DNA of 64,000 nt from Cyanophora paradoxa. Taxonomy: Eukaryota; Glaucocystophyceae; Cyanophorales; Cyanophoraceae. Of the stretch, positions 41,388-51,023 are shown in pieces. Every line of letters begins with the position of its first letter. Within the stretch, counting starts at the first letter, position 1. Position numbers and translations under genes: made by a program. The stretch covers positions 1 through 64,000 of the forward strand of contig QPMI01000684.1 in the NCBI GenBank assembly GCA_004431415.1, written 5' to 3'. Below the pieces are notes generated by a model that saw only the letters and a program-made list of their open reading frames with translations, did no database searches and was not told the DNA's origin.

Positions 41388-44300
41388 TTATACTTTGACA
41401 TTTTTAATTTGGTCTATTTGATCCTGTTGATCTTTGCATTTTTGGGACAACTCCTTCACAGCTTCAATGAGAACTGGAATTAAACCTGTGTATTCAAGAG
41501 ATAGGTAGCCATCGTCTTTTTTAACATTAACTACCTCTGGTATTACCTTTTCTACATCTTGCGCAATTAAACCTAATTTCGTTCCATCTTTTTCGCTTCC
41601 AATTCGTTTAAAACTCACTCCTTCTAATTTTTCGATTGCTGAAAGAGCGCCGGATATCTTTTTAATGTCGGTTTTGTATCTTATGTCACTTCCTTGTGTT
41701 AAATAACCTCCAATCCACATCCATCCTCCATGATACATGTAACAAATATCAGTATCTTGTTCATTTCGGAATACAAGGGGAATATCTCCCCCTCCTTTCA
41801 AATATGTAGAAGTTTGGTTACCGAAATGGATACGATTATATCCATCACTGGAATTAAACCAAGTCCCCACAGTTCCTGTTAAGATATTGGGTTTGCTATA
41901 AACGTTATTCCAATGAATATAGCCGGTGTGACCGCCATAACTATTTCCAACCCAAATTTTCATGTAACTAATACCCATAATATGAACTCTTCCAATCTTT
42001 GGTCTAATTCGAATTGTGAGGAATCGATTACCAAGATGTATTGGAACATTATTTATACCACTGTGGTTACCATCAGGAGATGTGCTGTATGGTTGATAAC
42101 TATTTACTGATGTAATAAAAACTTCATTCCCTTGTCGATTCAGTCCCCAAATTTCAAAAATTCGTGAGTTAGTCCAAGGTAAATAAGTTAAAAACGCTGT
42201 TCCTTTGTGGTATCCATCAGGTATATCGAAGTCAATCCAAGCGGTAGATGTTTGATCATCCGTTTGATTATTATGAACATATGAACCATAATTATAATGT
42301 GGATCCCATGCTGAACTCCATGCCCATGTCCAACCCTCAGAACATCTATTAAATTCAATACCTCCTACTGTTTTATCTGCTGTGTGAAACTTTGGAACAG
42401 CATTACCATTTATTTGAAGATCTGTTGTAGCATTAATAGTGGGTGCTGTAATAGTGTTTTTCACCCAAAAGTTACCATTGTTATAAGACTTTAAAATTGC
42501 TCCATCTGCTGAGTCTCTAAATTCAATTGACACACCGTCACCATTCGGTCTCCCTCGTATATATGTGCAATCGCCATTACCAAACCAAATTCGCTCGACT
42601 GCATCTACTGATTTTAACCATGTATTTGTTGCCCATGTTGCGGTTTGTGGAAGGTCTGCGGCTGAGTAAAATGATGGTTTACTAAATACATTATCCCAAG
42701 AGATCATGCCCAATTCATTATCAGTTGCTCTCTGTCTGCTCCACCCAAAAACACCTGTGAGATGAATGCGACCTTTTCGACCTTGGACATAAATATATTT
42801 GTAGAATTCGCAATTGATAGAGACAAACAAGATTGTATTATGTGTTCCATCCTGATTCACCTGTTGAATTCCCTGATAGGCATTTACTCGTTTTAAGAAA
42901 TGTTGATATCCATTGACTGTTTGCCCATAGATATCAAAATATCTACAATTATACCAAGGCATGTGCTGGATATAAAATGATTTCATACCTGTGGGAATGA
43001 GCCATCTCATCCAACAACCACTGCAATCTTCATCATTTTGTGGTGTGGTATGACATCCATTTTGCCCTGTTCTTGATGCCCATGTAACAGTCCAGTTATT
43101 TGGAGATCTGTCTGTTGAAATCACATCTAACTGATCAAAATCATAACCTTTTGGAATTGTGGTTCCACCAATTTGTAGAGTGGTAGCATTCACAGTTCCA
43201 TTGACAGTCCCACCTGTAAGAGGTAAATAATTCCCAAGAGCTGCTGTTAATTCGTTATCTGTTACAACATCTGTAAGAGCTAATTGTAATTCTGTATTTG
43301 TTACATAATCTTTGTTTTCTAAATAATCATCTGTAACAACACCAGAGAGGGTCTCATTGTGTAAGTTTTTTGCTGCCATCCTCTGATTGACTTCTAAGGC
43401 TCCTCCTGCTAATGTTTTAATCCAGGACATTTCGCATTTCCCATAGTTATCTGATGGTTGTCCCACAAGTGGGACATAATTGAATTTGGATCGACTGAAT
43501 ATTATTTTAGGTCTGGAGCCATCAGTTGCACTGACATCTGTTACATTTACTTGCATAATGGCATCCTTATCATCATATGCTGCTGGATCAGATGGGAGAG
43601 GTGGTAATCCTGATGTCAATGTGATGTCCTCATTATAATAACTTGTTAAGAAGATGCCTGGTTTGGTATCAATCACCCCAACACCACCTGCTGAAATCAT
43701 TTGGATTCTTGTTGGTTGTTTGATGTATAATTCACCTTCCATTGTGGTCCCTGCATCAATGCCTTTTCGATTGACATAATAATCATTTAGTTGTAGCCTT
43801 TCAGGTATGGTATTACTCTGGTAGAGACTCACACCATTTGTAAAGTCTGTCAAAATATTGCCTGATGATGCAAAAGTTGGTTGTTCATCTATTTGACTCC
43901 AAGGGTGTCTGTGGTTGCTATTGGTTATTGTTGAGTAATCATGAGTGTGTGAATCAGGTGGGAAGGTTAATGGAGGATTTGTGATATGCTCCCATAAATG
44001 AGTATGGGCGAAATCTGTGATCTGATCTTTGGTGTGAGTATGGGCAAAATCTGTGATCTGATCTTTGGTGTGAGTATGGGCGAAATCTGTGATCTGATCT
44101 TTGGTGTGAGTATGGGCAAAATCTGTGATCTGATCTTTGGTGTGAGTATGGGCGAAATCTGTGATCTGATCTTTTGTGTGAGTATGGGCGAAATCTGTTA
44201 TTTGGTCTTTTGTGTGAGTATGGGCGAAATCTGTTATTTGGTCTTTTGTGTGAGTATGGGCGAAATCTGTTATTTGGTCTTTTGTGTGAGTATGGGCAAA

Positions 44301-47300
44301 ATCTGTAATCTGGGCTTTTGTGTGAGTGTGATTTTGAATCCAACCTTGAACCACATTAGAGGTTGGATGATGTGGTAAATTTGCATTGCTTGTAACTGTA
44401 AGGTAATCTATTACAGTATCAGGTGAGGTTATTTTTAATCCTCTGTAAATATTCAGAGTCTGGGTATGAGTGAATCCATATTTTTGTTGAATGTAATACC
44501 TCACAGCATTCTTTTCAGAAGTTGTCAAAGCCCTATTGAAAACAATCAACTCGGAAATACCACCATTCACAATATTACCAAATCCGAAATGATTGACAGT
44601 ATTATCTGGTAGATAATTTGTTCCTACAAGTGTTTCAATATCTACTCCATTTAACCCGACTGTGTAGCTGCTGGAAGTAATTGTTTGGTCAGTGTAATAC
44701 CATGTATTTATTAAAGAAGGAACCGTAATAACTGGGCGGTTTTGGGATGCTCCATTAATAGTGAACTGGTTCATTCCAATAGCAGTAGAAGATGTTGCCC
44801 CATAATAACAATATCGTGATGGAAAGGCGCTTCTGTAAAGTCTCAAGTGAACTTGCATAGAAGAGGCAGTTGGATGATATTTTCCCACAAAGAAAAATGT
44901 AAGCCCATTTGAGAAATCAATAGTTCTTGTAGCAGAGGTATATGCATAAAAAGTGCCTGTTGGGCTTGAAACACTAACTTGGTTGTTGATTTCGGGATTG
45001 GTGTAATAGGAACTGGCTCCGGAGATAAACAAGTCTGGAACAACTGAATTCGGGACTCTGCTTACTATAGTTGTATACATTGCTGATTGACCTGGTACTC
45101 CTGATGCCTTCCAAGCAAAAATGCAGTTCGAGATATTTGATGCTGGATCAAAGCTTGGTGGGACATCATACCATTCTTCGTAAACCTGATTCATGGTATT
45201 GAAATTGCAAGAGCCAATTGTGAGGATTCCATTTACTTTCAAATTGCTGGTCTCTATATTGCTACTGTAAATATTACTATTAACTGTGAGGTTTCCTGTG
45301 ATTGTCCCACCCACAAGAGGGAGATATTTGGATAGTTCTGCTGCAAGTTCAGCTTCTGTAATAAATTGATCAAGCATAGCAAGGGTTACAAAATTAACAA
45401 GGATTACTGCAGTAAGGTAATCCTCTGTGACCACTCTCGAAATATTTTCGTTGTGTATGTTTTTTGCAGCCATCCTCTGATTGGCTTCCAGAACCCCACC
45501 ATAATCTGTTTTAATCCATGCAAGCTCTGCCCTCCCATAATTATCATTTGCAGTTCCCACTATGGGAATGTAGGAATATTTATCTCTGCTGAATACTATC
45601 ATTGGTCTTGAGCCATCTAAACTGCTTACATCTGCTACATGAACCTGTATAGCAGAGTTGTAATTTTGGTAGGTTGCTGGGTCTGTTGGGACTCTAAAAG
45701 TATCTGTGGGTATGTCAGCCTCCATGTAGCTTGACACAAAGATATTTGGTATGGTTGCTCCTGGTTCAGGTGGGGTTTCATAAGAGCCTGGTAATGTCCT
45801 AATATGAAGTGGTCCTCTCATAGCTGAATTCGCAAGTGTCCCATTCACATGAACATAGTGGTGATTCAAAAAGATCCTTTCAGGGACATTGCAAGTCTGG
45901 TAAAGAGAAACTCCCAGAGTAGCAAGAGGCTCAACTTTTGCAAATTCTGGTTGGTCATTGATCTCATCCCAGGTGTGTTCATGGTTGCTTGCTGCAAACT
46001 TATCTGGAATCCCATCAATATCACCCCAATCATGCCTGTGGTCTTCTGGTGGGTATTTCTGTGGTTTGCCTAAGATCTCATCCCAGTCATGGTTGTGATC
46101 CTCTGGTGGATATCTGGCTGGTTTATTGTTGATCTGCTCCCAATCAGGGAAGAATTCCCAAATCTCTGGGCGAAATCCATCTGGTAATAGTTCCTCATGG
46201 GGTTCATAAGGTTGCTCATAATCAACAGCTGGTGGATCATGCCCATCTGGCAAATACTCCTCATCAGGTTCATAGTTCTGCTCATACTCAAACTCTTGTG
46301 GATCTAAGCCATCTGGTAGTATCTCCTCCTCATTGGGGTCAAACTGATCATATTCATATTCTTGTGGGTCAAAACCATCTGGTAAATATTCTTCCTCATC
46401 TGGAACGAATTGATATTCATCAAGCTCTAATATATCGACTTCAGGAGGTAAATACTGCTCATCTATTTGCTTTCTGGGTTCAATTATAGGTTTATTGCGA
46501 ACTTGCTCCCAACTAACAATATGCTGCCCAAAAGCAACTGTCTCATCTGCTGTGTACTCTCTGCCTGGTTGCTTTTTCGGTGTTAAATCCGGTGGATCCC
46601 ATGGAAGAGGGAAGGGAACTGGGACAGGTCCATAATACTCAAAGATCTCTCTTATGGTCTTCTCACTTACAAGTTTCTCCCCATTTGCATACACATTGCT
46701 GCCATGGATATTTCGCCATTGCCTGGTTCTAATTCCAAGGTCTTTCACATTGCTATACAAAGGCAAAAGGTGCCTATCCATTTCGACTAAATCAGGATGT
46801 AAATGGATTGCTACTGGTTGACTGGGGCTACTGTTGATTGTAATTGATGGCTTTTTTTGATGGACATCTTTTGGAGTAAAGAACCCAAAAGGCTCATTCC
46901 TTGCAAAGTCATATGTAATATCCTTGGGGTAGACATCATTTGTGTAGGAGACCTGATTTGTATTGGCAATGGGACCCACTTGCAATACTTGGGGGACCTC
47001 AGCTTTTGCAGTGCTGCCCTCATTGTAAATTCGCAAAGCTGTGTTCTGTTTGCCCTGCTCATCTTGAACATTGAAAATCAATCGACCACTATCAAACCTG
47101 GAAGGTATATCTGGGTGAGTGCCACTGGTTTTTAGTTTCCTAGGTCTCCTTCTTGTTGCTTTGATCTCTGCCACTTGGTTTGCTTTCACATTACCCAAAC
47201 TAAAGGCTACACTGACATCCTCTTTATCTGGATCGGTTTGATTCACAGATAAAGCATGCTCCCTTGATTGAGTCTTTGATGAATTATCAGAGCTGTGGTC

Positions 47301-47408
47301 AATTGAAACTGAACCCTTTACTTTAATATTATCAAAGTTCACATGCTTGGTGCTGCTTGCATTATCATCTTGAATGGTTTCTAGATTTGGTGGGTAATTG
47401 AAGCTCAT
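41388..47408 (-). CDS. Giant phage-type fibre protein with S74 intramolecular chaperone
   Basis: This is a 2,006-residue open frame. Residues about 335-425 carry four acidic repeats (DEEYLPDGHDP type). These lead into phage-fibre repeats of the form HxHxWDEI-x-x-KPxxYPPE. A duplicated block (LGVSLYQTCNVPERI and GVSLYQSNTIPERL) frames a ConA/LamG-like domain (GGISELIVFNRALTTSEKNA). Nine 12-residue HTHTKDQITDFA repeats follow, encoded by a 36-bp DNA repeat at about 44,006-44,329. Two copies of a beta domain (WTVTWASRTGQNG; WTWAWSSAWDPH) precede the C-terminal 100 residues, beginning Ser1907 (SDIRYKTDIKK; LGLIAQDVEKVIPEV). That end is the endosialidase-type chaperone that cleaves itself off after fibre trimerisation. 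A final coiled coil follows. It starts at ATG 47,408, with atagtaaaag just upstream and divergent from the lipase. Receptor binding is the likely role. Confidence 0.88.
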   Translation of the reverse strand: MSFNYPPNLETIQDDNASSTKHVNFDNIKVKGSVSIDHSSDNSSKTQSREHALSVNQTDPDKEDVSVAFSLGNVKANQVAEIKATRRRPRKLKTSGTHPDIPSRFDSGRLIFNVQDEQGKQNTALRIYNEGSTAKAEVPQVLQVGPIANTNQVSYTNDVYPKDITYDFARNEPFGFFTPKDVHQKKPSITINSSPSQPVAIHLHPDLVEMDRHLLPLYSNVKDLGIRTRQWRNIHGSNVYANGEKLVSEKTIREIFEYYGPVPVPFPLPWDPPDLTPKKQPGREYTADETVAFGQHIVSWEQVRNKPIIEPRKQIDEQYLPPEVDILELDEYQFVPDEEEYLPDGFDPQEYEYDQFDPNEEEILPDGLDPQEFEYEQNYEPDEEYLPDGHDPPAVDYEQPYEPHEELLPDGFRPEIWEFFPDWEQINNKPARYPPEDHNHDWDEILGKPQKYPPEDHRHDWGDIDGIPDKFAASNHEHTWDEINDQPEFAKVEPLATLGVSLYQTCNVPERIFLNHHYVHVNGTLANSAMRGPLHIRTLPGSYETPPEPGATIPNIFVSSYMEADIPTDTFRVPTDPATYQNYNSAIQVHVADVSSLDGSRPMIVFSRDKYSYIPIVGTANDNYGRAELAWIKTDYGGVLEANQRMAAKNIHNENISRVVTEDYLTAVILVNFVTLAMLDQFITEAELAAELSKYLPLVGGTITGNLTVNSNIYSSNIETSNLKVNGILTIGSCNFNTMNQVYEEWYDVPPSFDPASNISNCIFAWKASGVPGQSAMYTTIVSRVPNSVVPDLFISGASSYYTNPEINNQVSVSSPTGTFYAYTSATRTIDFSNGLTFFFVGKYHPTASSMQVHLRLYRSAFPSRYCYYGATSSTAIGMNQFTINGASQNRPVITVPSLINTWYYTDQTITSSSYTVGLNGVDIETLVGTNYLPDNTVNHFGFGNIVNGGISELIVFNRALTTSEKNAVRYYIQQKYGFTHTQTLNIYRGLKITSPDTVIDYLTVTSNANLPHHPTSNVVQGWIQNHTHTKAQITDFAHTHTKDQITDFAHTHTKDQITDFAHTHTKDQITDFAHTHTKDQITDFAHTHTKDQITDFAHTHTKDQITDFAHTHTKDQITDFAHTHTKDQITDFAHTHLWEHITNPPLTFPPDSHTHDYSTITNSNHRHPWSQIDEQPTFASSGNILTDFTNGVSLYQSNTIPERLQLNDYYVNRKGIDAGTTMEGELYIKQPTRIQMISAGGVGVIDTKPGIFLTSYYNEDITLTSGLPPLPSDPAAYDDKDAIMQVNVTDVSATDGSRPKIIFSRSKFNYVPLVGQPSDNYGKCEMSWIKTLAGGALEVNQRMAAKNLHNETLSGVVTDDYLENKDYVTNTELQLALTDVVTDNELTAALGNYLPLTGGTVNGTVNATTLQIGGTTIPKGYDFDQLDVISTDRSPNNWTVTWASRTGQNGCHTTPQNDEDCSGCWMRWLIPTGMKSFYIQHMPWYNCRYFDIYGQTVNGYQHFLKRVNAYQGIQQVNQDGTHNTILFVSINCEFYKYIYVQGRKGRIHLTGVFGWSRQRATDNELGMISWDNVFSKPSFYSAADLPQTATWATNTWLKSVDAVERIWFGNGDCTYIRGRPNGDGVSIEFRDSADGAILKSYNNGNFWVKNTITAPTINATTDLQINGNAVPKFHTADKTVGGIEFNRCSEGWTWAWSSAWDPHYNYGSYVHNNQTDDQTSTAWIDFDIPDGYHKGTAFLTYLPWTNSRIFEIWGLNRQGNEVFITSVNSYQPYSTSPDGNHSGINNVPIHLGNRFLTIRIRPKIGRVHIMGISYMKIWVGNSYGGHTGYIHWNNVYSKPNILTGTVGTWFNSSDGYNRIHFGNQTSTYLKGGGDIPLVFRNEQDTDICYMYHGGWMWIGGYLTQGSDIRYKTDIKKISGALSAIEKLEGVSFKRIGSEKDGTKLGLIAQDVEKVIPEVVNVKKDDGYLSLEYTGLIPVLIEAVKELSQKCKDQQDQIDQIKNVKV
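44006..44329. repeat. Nine 36-bp tandem repeats inside the fibre gene
   Basis: Each unit encodes HTHTK(D/A)QITDFA on the minus strand. Units alternate between two wobble types (gcgaaa/gcaaaa) on one side and are more uniform (ttatttggtc) on the other, suggesting repeat turnover. HxH units in phage fibres can bind metal along the fibre axis. Confidence 0.85.
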
Positions 47409-47451
47409 GGCTTTTACTATATGGATTTATAAAATTCCTGATAAGTAAAAG
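47409..47451. promoter_or_regulatory. Divergent promoter region between fibre and lipase
   Basis: These 43 bp separate two start codons. On minus, atagtaaaag (47,411-47,420) lies 3 bases before the fibre ATG. On plus, gataagtaaaag (47,440-47,451) abuts the lipase ATG. Both match the motif before other structural genes. Confidence 0.5.
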
Positions 47452-49008
47452 ATGCCCTTGAAAATCTGCCTGTCTTTATCAGGGGGAGGTGCAAGGGGCA
47501 TTATCATAACCAGGCTGCTAAAAGAAATCGAAAATCGAACTGGCAGGAGAATAATCGATCTTGTGGATCTTGTGAGTGGAACTTCCACTGGTGGGATCAT
47601 TGCAATAGGTTTGAATATAAGGCATCCTGATAAACCAGGTGAACCTAAACTCACAGCAAACGATTTACACAACATTTACCTAGCCCAACTGCCCTTGATT
47701 TTTGCAAATCCTCGAAATATCATCGAAAATGCCCTTTTTAATACAAAATATGATGTGGGACCCTTGGAGACTGCAATCAATTCAGTTACTGGTGAATCAC
47801 TAATACAGGATTCCCTAAAGGACATTGTGATTACATCCTTTGATACTCAGAATATGAAACCAATATTTATCACAAATGACAACAACTACAACTTTATGCC
47901 TTGTAAGATTGCTGCTAGGGCTACTTCTGCTGCTCCTACATATTTCTCTCCTGTAAGCATTGTTGATTTCAATCGGGGAGTATTTGTCTGTCTCATTGAT
48001 GGTGCCATTTCTGGAAACAATAATCCCAGTGTGTGTGGTTACAGCCATGCAAAGAAAATTTACAGTGATGATGATGATATTATAGTAATAAGTATATCTT
48101 GTGGAGAGGTGGACCCACATTTAGAGTCTGATTATGTGGGTTATGCTTATGAGACTGTCAACAGCTGGGGCATTCTCTCATGGATTGCCTCAACAGATGG
48201 AAGCCCATTGATTAACATGCTCATGGCTGCAAGTGAGCTTTCTGCCCTTGATAAGATGGAGGAGTTGTTACCCTACAACTATGATCAGGATTATGGGAGA
48301 TACTATAGGCTATCAGTCCCACTTCCAAATCATATAGTAAGCTCCCTGGATGACACTTCTAAAATCCCAGACATGCTTGCATTCACTGAAACATACATTG
48401 CAGCAAACAATGATATGATCAATAAGCTTTGCAGCCTTCTAGTAGCAAACTACGAACTTAAGAACCCTACAAAGGCTTACATCTCATCCACTCTCACTAC
48501 ATCACCTCCTTTGGATGCTAATTGGTATCAGCTTGCAGATGATGCCTTTACTGCCTCATCCTCTGTGACAGGTAAAGAGCCTTTCATGGCTAGACCTTCA
48601 GCATTTGGCTGGGAAGCTGGAGCCTTTGCTCCTGAACAGATATGGGAAACCCCCACTGAATACCTTCAAGTTGCTTTCCCATATACTTTTGAACTCTCTT
48701 CTGTGATTGCCTATGGATCAGGGGACACCAATGCTTTTATTAAGACTTTCAATGTGGCAACATCCACTGATGGGATCAACTGGTCTTTTATTCGATCAGA
48801 TGGGCAGAACAAAATATATGTCTGTGAGAACATTAACAATGCTCACAACTCTGGTGATGTGGCTCTATTGAGTGGATTTCCTCTCAGCATCAAGGATGCT
48901 TTTTACATAGGTTTCTCTCTCAGAATTAAATATATTCGCATTTATCCCCTTGTGTATGTGAATGCTCCCACAATGAGAGTTGATTTCACAGGTGCCTTTA
49001 TTCGATAA
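47452..49008 (+). CDS. Patatin-like phospholipase with discoidin-like C-terminal domain
   Basis: This 518-residue protein has the complete patatin catalytic set: oxyanion loop GGGARG (11-16), nucleophile elbow GTSTG with Ser45, and DGA with Asp183. That predicts a Ser-Asp dyad acyl hydrolase acting on membrane phospholipids. The patatin domain ends near residue 330. The rest (from about 360) reads as an F5/8 type C (discoidin)-like sandwich: TEYLQVAFPYTFELSSVIAY, then KTFNVATSTDGINWSFI, then LRIKYIRIYPLVYVN, ending DFTGAFIR. This domain would bind lipid or glycan and target the lipase. No signal peptide is seen. It is divergent from the fibre with a structural-type motif at its start, and its end overlaps the convergent minor-capsid frame by 11 bp. 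A virion lipase for membrane breach at entry is the favoured inference; lysis at exit is an alternative. Confidence 0.85.
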   Translation: MPLKICLSLSGGGARGIIITRLLKEIENRTGRRIIDLVDLVSGTSTGGIIAIGLNIRHPDKPGEPKLTANDLHNIYLAQLPLIFANPRNIIENALFNTKYDVGPLETAINSVTGESLIQDSLKDIVITSFDTQNMKPIFITNDNNYNFMPCKIAARATSAAPTYFSPVSIVDFNRGVFVCLIDGAISGNNNPSVCGYSHAKKIYSDDDDIIVISISCGEVDPHLESDYVGYAYETVNSWGILSWIASTDGSPLINMLMAASELSALDKMEELLPYNYDQDYGRYYRLSVPLPNHIVSSLDDTSKIPDMLAFTETYIAANNDMINKLCSLLVANYELKNPTKAYISSTLTTSPPLDANWYQLADDAFTASSSVTGKEPFMARPSAFGWEAGAFAPEQIWETPTEYLQVAFPYTFELSSVIAYGSGDTNAFIKTFNVATSTDGINWSFIRSDGQNKIYVCENINNAHNSGDVALLSGFPLSIKDAFYIGFSLRIKYIRIYPLVYVNAPTMRVDFTGAFIR

Positions 49009-49930
49009 ACTCCAACTGAAAAGAATTATCGATTCCATTCATATCAATCAGTTCACCAAAGTAATCTTTAAACTCAACTGTGAGTTCCCTTATCACCAGG
49101 TTTCTGTCATTGATTTGAATAAATTCTGCATGTTCACCACTATGGTAAACATAGCCACCTATATCTTTACTCAATTGTAATCTAAGGATAGCTCCCTGGT
49201 TTTGTGGTTGCGATTTCGGAATTATATTGTGTCTACTTGCAAAGGGGGCAAGCTCTTTAATATGCATGTACAGATACTGCTCAGCATTCATATCAGACAT
49301 CTTATTACTGGTGAAATAATACTGCAAGGGCTTTGAGGAGAGTCTGGGTCCTGAGAAGGTGATTCCCCATGCTGGGTGATCAGGTGTAATAGGTTTGCCA
49401 TCATACTTTAAAAGGTTCTCAGGTCGATATGGAGATCCACCAACAGGAGGAGTGCTATAATACCCAGTGGTGTATTCAGTAGAACTTACACCCAAAAGCT
49501 TCCCTATTCGCTTGTTGCTTGCAATAAAACGGAACTCATGGTTACTGTAAAACTCCACTTTATAGGTAGTTGGATTGTAGAATATCTTGAACTCAAAAAA
49601 CACAGTTTTATCTGCAATGGTTTTGAAGCTTGAATAGTTCAGCCCATAATTATAGGGATGTGTGACCCCAAAATGACCCTGGTTAATGTAGCCACTGGGA
49701 AGGGGATACACTTTCTGTGTGATGATTTCATTGTATGAACCATCTTGGTAGTTAAAATCAACTGTTAAATGATCAGTTCCCACACTGTTATAGATACTGT
49801 TTGGAATCTCTGCATATAGAACCCTGCATTCCCTTGGTCTCTCTACTGGAGTTGTGAGAGTGACCCTGTAAGAGTTTTCATTTTGTCCTTGGCTTCTATC
49901 CCTGCTATCAATATTAACAAGTCGATTCAT
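48998..49930 (-). CDS. Minor capsid (penton-type) protein candidate 1
   Basis: This 310-residue protein opens MNRLVNIDSRDRSQGQNENS, then YRVTLTTPVERPRECRVLYA, then EIPNSIYNSVG. The 'IDSRDR ... V.L..P ... V.L..A.IPNSIYN' opening is the usual start of minor capsid/penton-type proteins in Polinton-like and large DNA viruses. The remaining sequence is beta-rich (KTVFFEFKIFYNPTTYKVEF; RELTVEFKDYFGELIDMNG), consistent with a jelly roll. It diverges from the next gene with a 29-bp spacer and shares its general layout, so the two are probably ancient paralogues or the two vertex proteins. Assignment rests on motif and context. Confidence 0.7.
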   Translation of the reverse strand: MNRLVNIDSRDRSQGQNENSYRVTLTTPVERPRECRVLYAEIPNSIYNSVGTDHLTVDFNYQDGSYNEIITQKVYPLPSGYINQGHFGVTHPYNYGLNYSSFKTIADKTVFFEFKIFYNPTTYKVEFYSNHEFRFIASNKRIGKLLGVSSTEYTTGYYSTPPVGGSPYRPENLLKYDGKPITPDHPAWGITFSGPRLSSKPLQYYFTSNKMSDMNAEQYLYMHIKELAPFASRHNIIPKSQPQNQGAILRLQLSKDIGGYVYHSGEHAEFIQINDRNLVIRELTVEFKDYFGELIDMNGIDNSFQLEFIE

Positions 49931-49959
49931 TTTAATATATAAATATAGATAAAAGAAGA
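49931..49959. promoter_or_regulatory. Divergent promoter region between the two minor capsid genes
   Basis: The 29-bp spacer is entirely A/T-rich and includes tttaatatataaatatagataaaag. The plus-strand tagataaaag (49,946-49,955) matches the structural-gene motif. The reverse reading gives cttttatctatatttatata ahead of the other start. Confidence 0.5.
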
Positions 49960-50970
49960 ATGCCTGTGGATTACATCGAGGTTAGCTCATTTAATACAAT
50001 CTCTGGTGATGGTCCCACATCAAGCTTTGTGGCTAGACTCCCCAGTAGTTATGAGAATGTGAGGGCTGTAAGACTGGTATCAGCCGAATTTTATAACAGC
50101 ATCCCTATGGTGAGTGGGGAAACCAAAGTAGGAGATGTAACAATCGACAATTCATTTAGTATTTACTATTCTGAAGAACTTGCAGGAGCTGGAATTGATG
50201 GTATCCCCACAGTTCGCCCAGCTGAGGACTTTGAACAGTGGAAACAAATCATTATAAGTCGCAAAGCCCCCATCCAAAGCCACCAACAACTGGTGAATGT
50301 TATTAATGAAAAGTTCGATTTAAAAAATCCTAAACCATCTCTTCGCTGCAAATGGGATGAGTCACTGAAACGAATAGTATTCCATTCCGAAAAAAAGTTT
50401 TACCTGGCTTTCTCACTTGCTGTAAATCCAAACCTGCAAACAATTCAAAAGCTATTGAGTTCAGGTAGACTGCTTGGTCTTGATCCTGGAAGATATGGCA
50501 ATTCCTCAATCCAATCACAAGTTTATGATGCTCTCACTGATGGTATCTTTACTGGAACTCGAGTGAACGGTATTCTATCTTCATTTGAGCCTGAAAAGAC
50601 CAGAGATAGTGTTTTGTTTGTGAGAGTAAAGGAGCTGGGTGATCTGGTGCAATGTGGGGATGGTCTTCTGACTGGTTACTTCCATAAAATAGTGGTCCCT
50701 GACAAAGATTATGGTGAGCATGTAGTTTACAATTCGACAGAGGCTCATCCACTTTATAAATACTATAATAAGAAGGTTGGATTATCCACTTTCTCGGTTG
50801 ATATTGTAAATGCTATTAATGAACCAATTGATTTTGAGGGTCAACCTGTTCATCTGACCTTTGAAATTCGCTATGGTGATGAGCCAGCAGGCGACCCTGT
50901 TTATGAATACTTTAAGATGCGAATGTCACAGCTTCACCCTTCCTATCCAGTTATTACAAGCTTCGCATAA
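49960..50970 (+). CDS. Minor capsid (penton-type) protein candidate 2
   Basis: This 336-residue protein opens MPVDYIEVSSFNTISGDGPT, then SSFVARLPSSYENVRAVRLV, then SAEFYNSIPMV. This is the same 'S.F...LP....V.AVRLVSAEFYNSI' layout as candidate 1 and as minor capsid proteins of related viruses. A middle segment (QQLVNVINEKFDLKNPKPSL, then WDESLKRIVFHSEKKFYLAF) and the ending FEGQPVHLTFEIRYGDEPAG are typical of this group. It is followed by the major capsid gene 53 bp downstream on the same strand, and the two are probably expressed together late. Function by homology pattern and synteny; not verified by structure. Confidence 0.72.
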   Translation: MPVDYIEVSSFNTISGDGPTSSFVARLPSSYENVRAVRLVSAEFYNSIPMVSGETKVGDVTIDNSFSIYYSEELAGAGIDGIPTVRPAEDFEQWKQIIISRKAPIQSHQQLVNVINEKFDLKNPKPSLRCKWDESLKRIVFHSEKKFYLAFSLAVNPNLQTIQKLLSSGRLLGLDPGRYGNSSIQSQVYDALTDGIFTGTRVNGILSSFEPEKTRDSVLFVRVKELGDLVQCGDGLLTGYFHKIVVPDKDYGEHVVYNSTEAHPLYKYYNKKVGLSTFSVDIVNAINEPIDFEGQPVHLTFEIRYGDEPAGDPVYEYFKMRMSQLHPSYPVITSFA

Positions 50971-51004
50971 ATTAAGGATCATTGGTAGATTTTTTATGTT
51001 GCAG

Positions 51005-51023
51005 TATAATAAAAGAGAATATA
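51005..51023 (+). promoter_or_regulatory. Late-type promoter motif before the major capsid gene
   Basis: The sequence tataataaaagagaatata abuts ATG 51,024. It is the fullest example of the TA(A/G)TAAAAG motif before structural genes and supports choosing 51,024 as the start. Confidence 0.5.

Noticed and set aside
43998-44378. Regular 36-bp repeats resembling a CRISPR array, and a plus-strand open frame over them
   Set aside because: The repeats have no spacers and encode HTHTKDQITDFA units in frame within the 2,006-aa fibre. The plus-strand frame is their antisense shadow.
46857-47135. Plus-strand frames antisense to the fibre N-terminus
   Set aside because: They lie wholly within a well-supported 2,006-codon frame and show no family signal.
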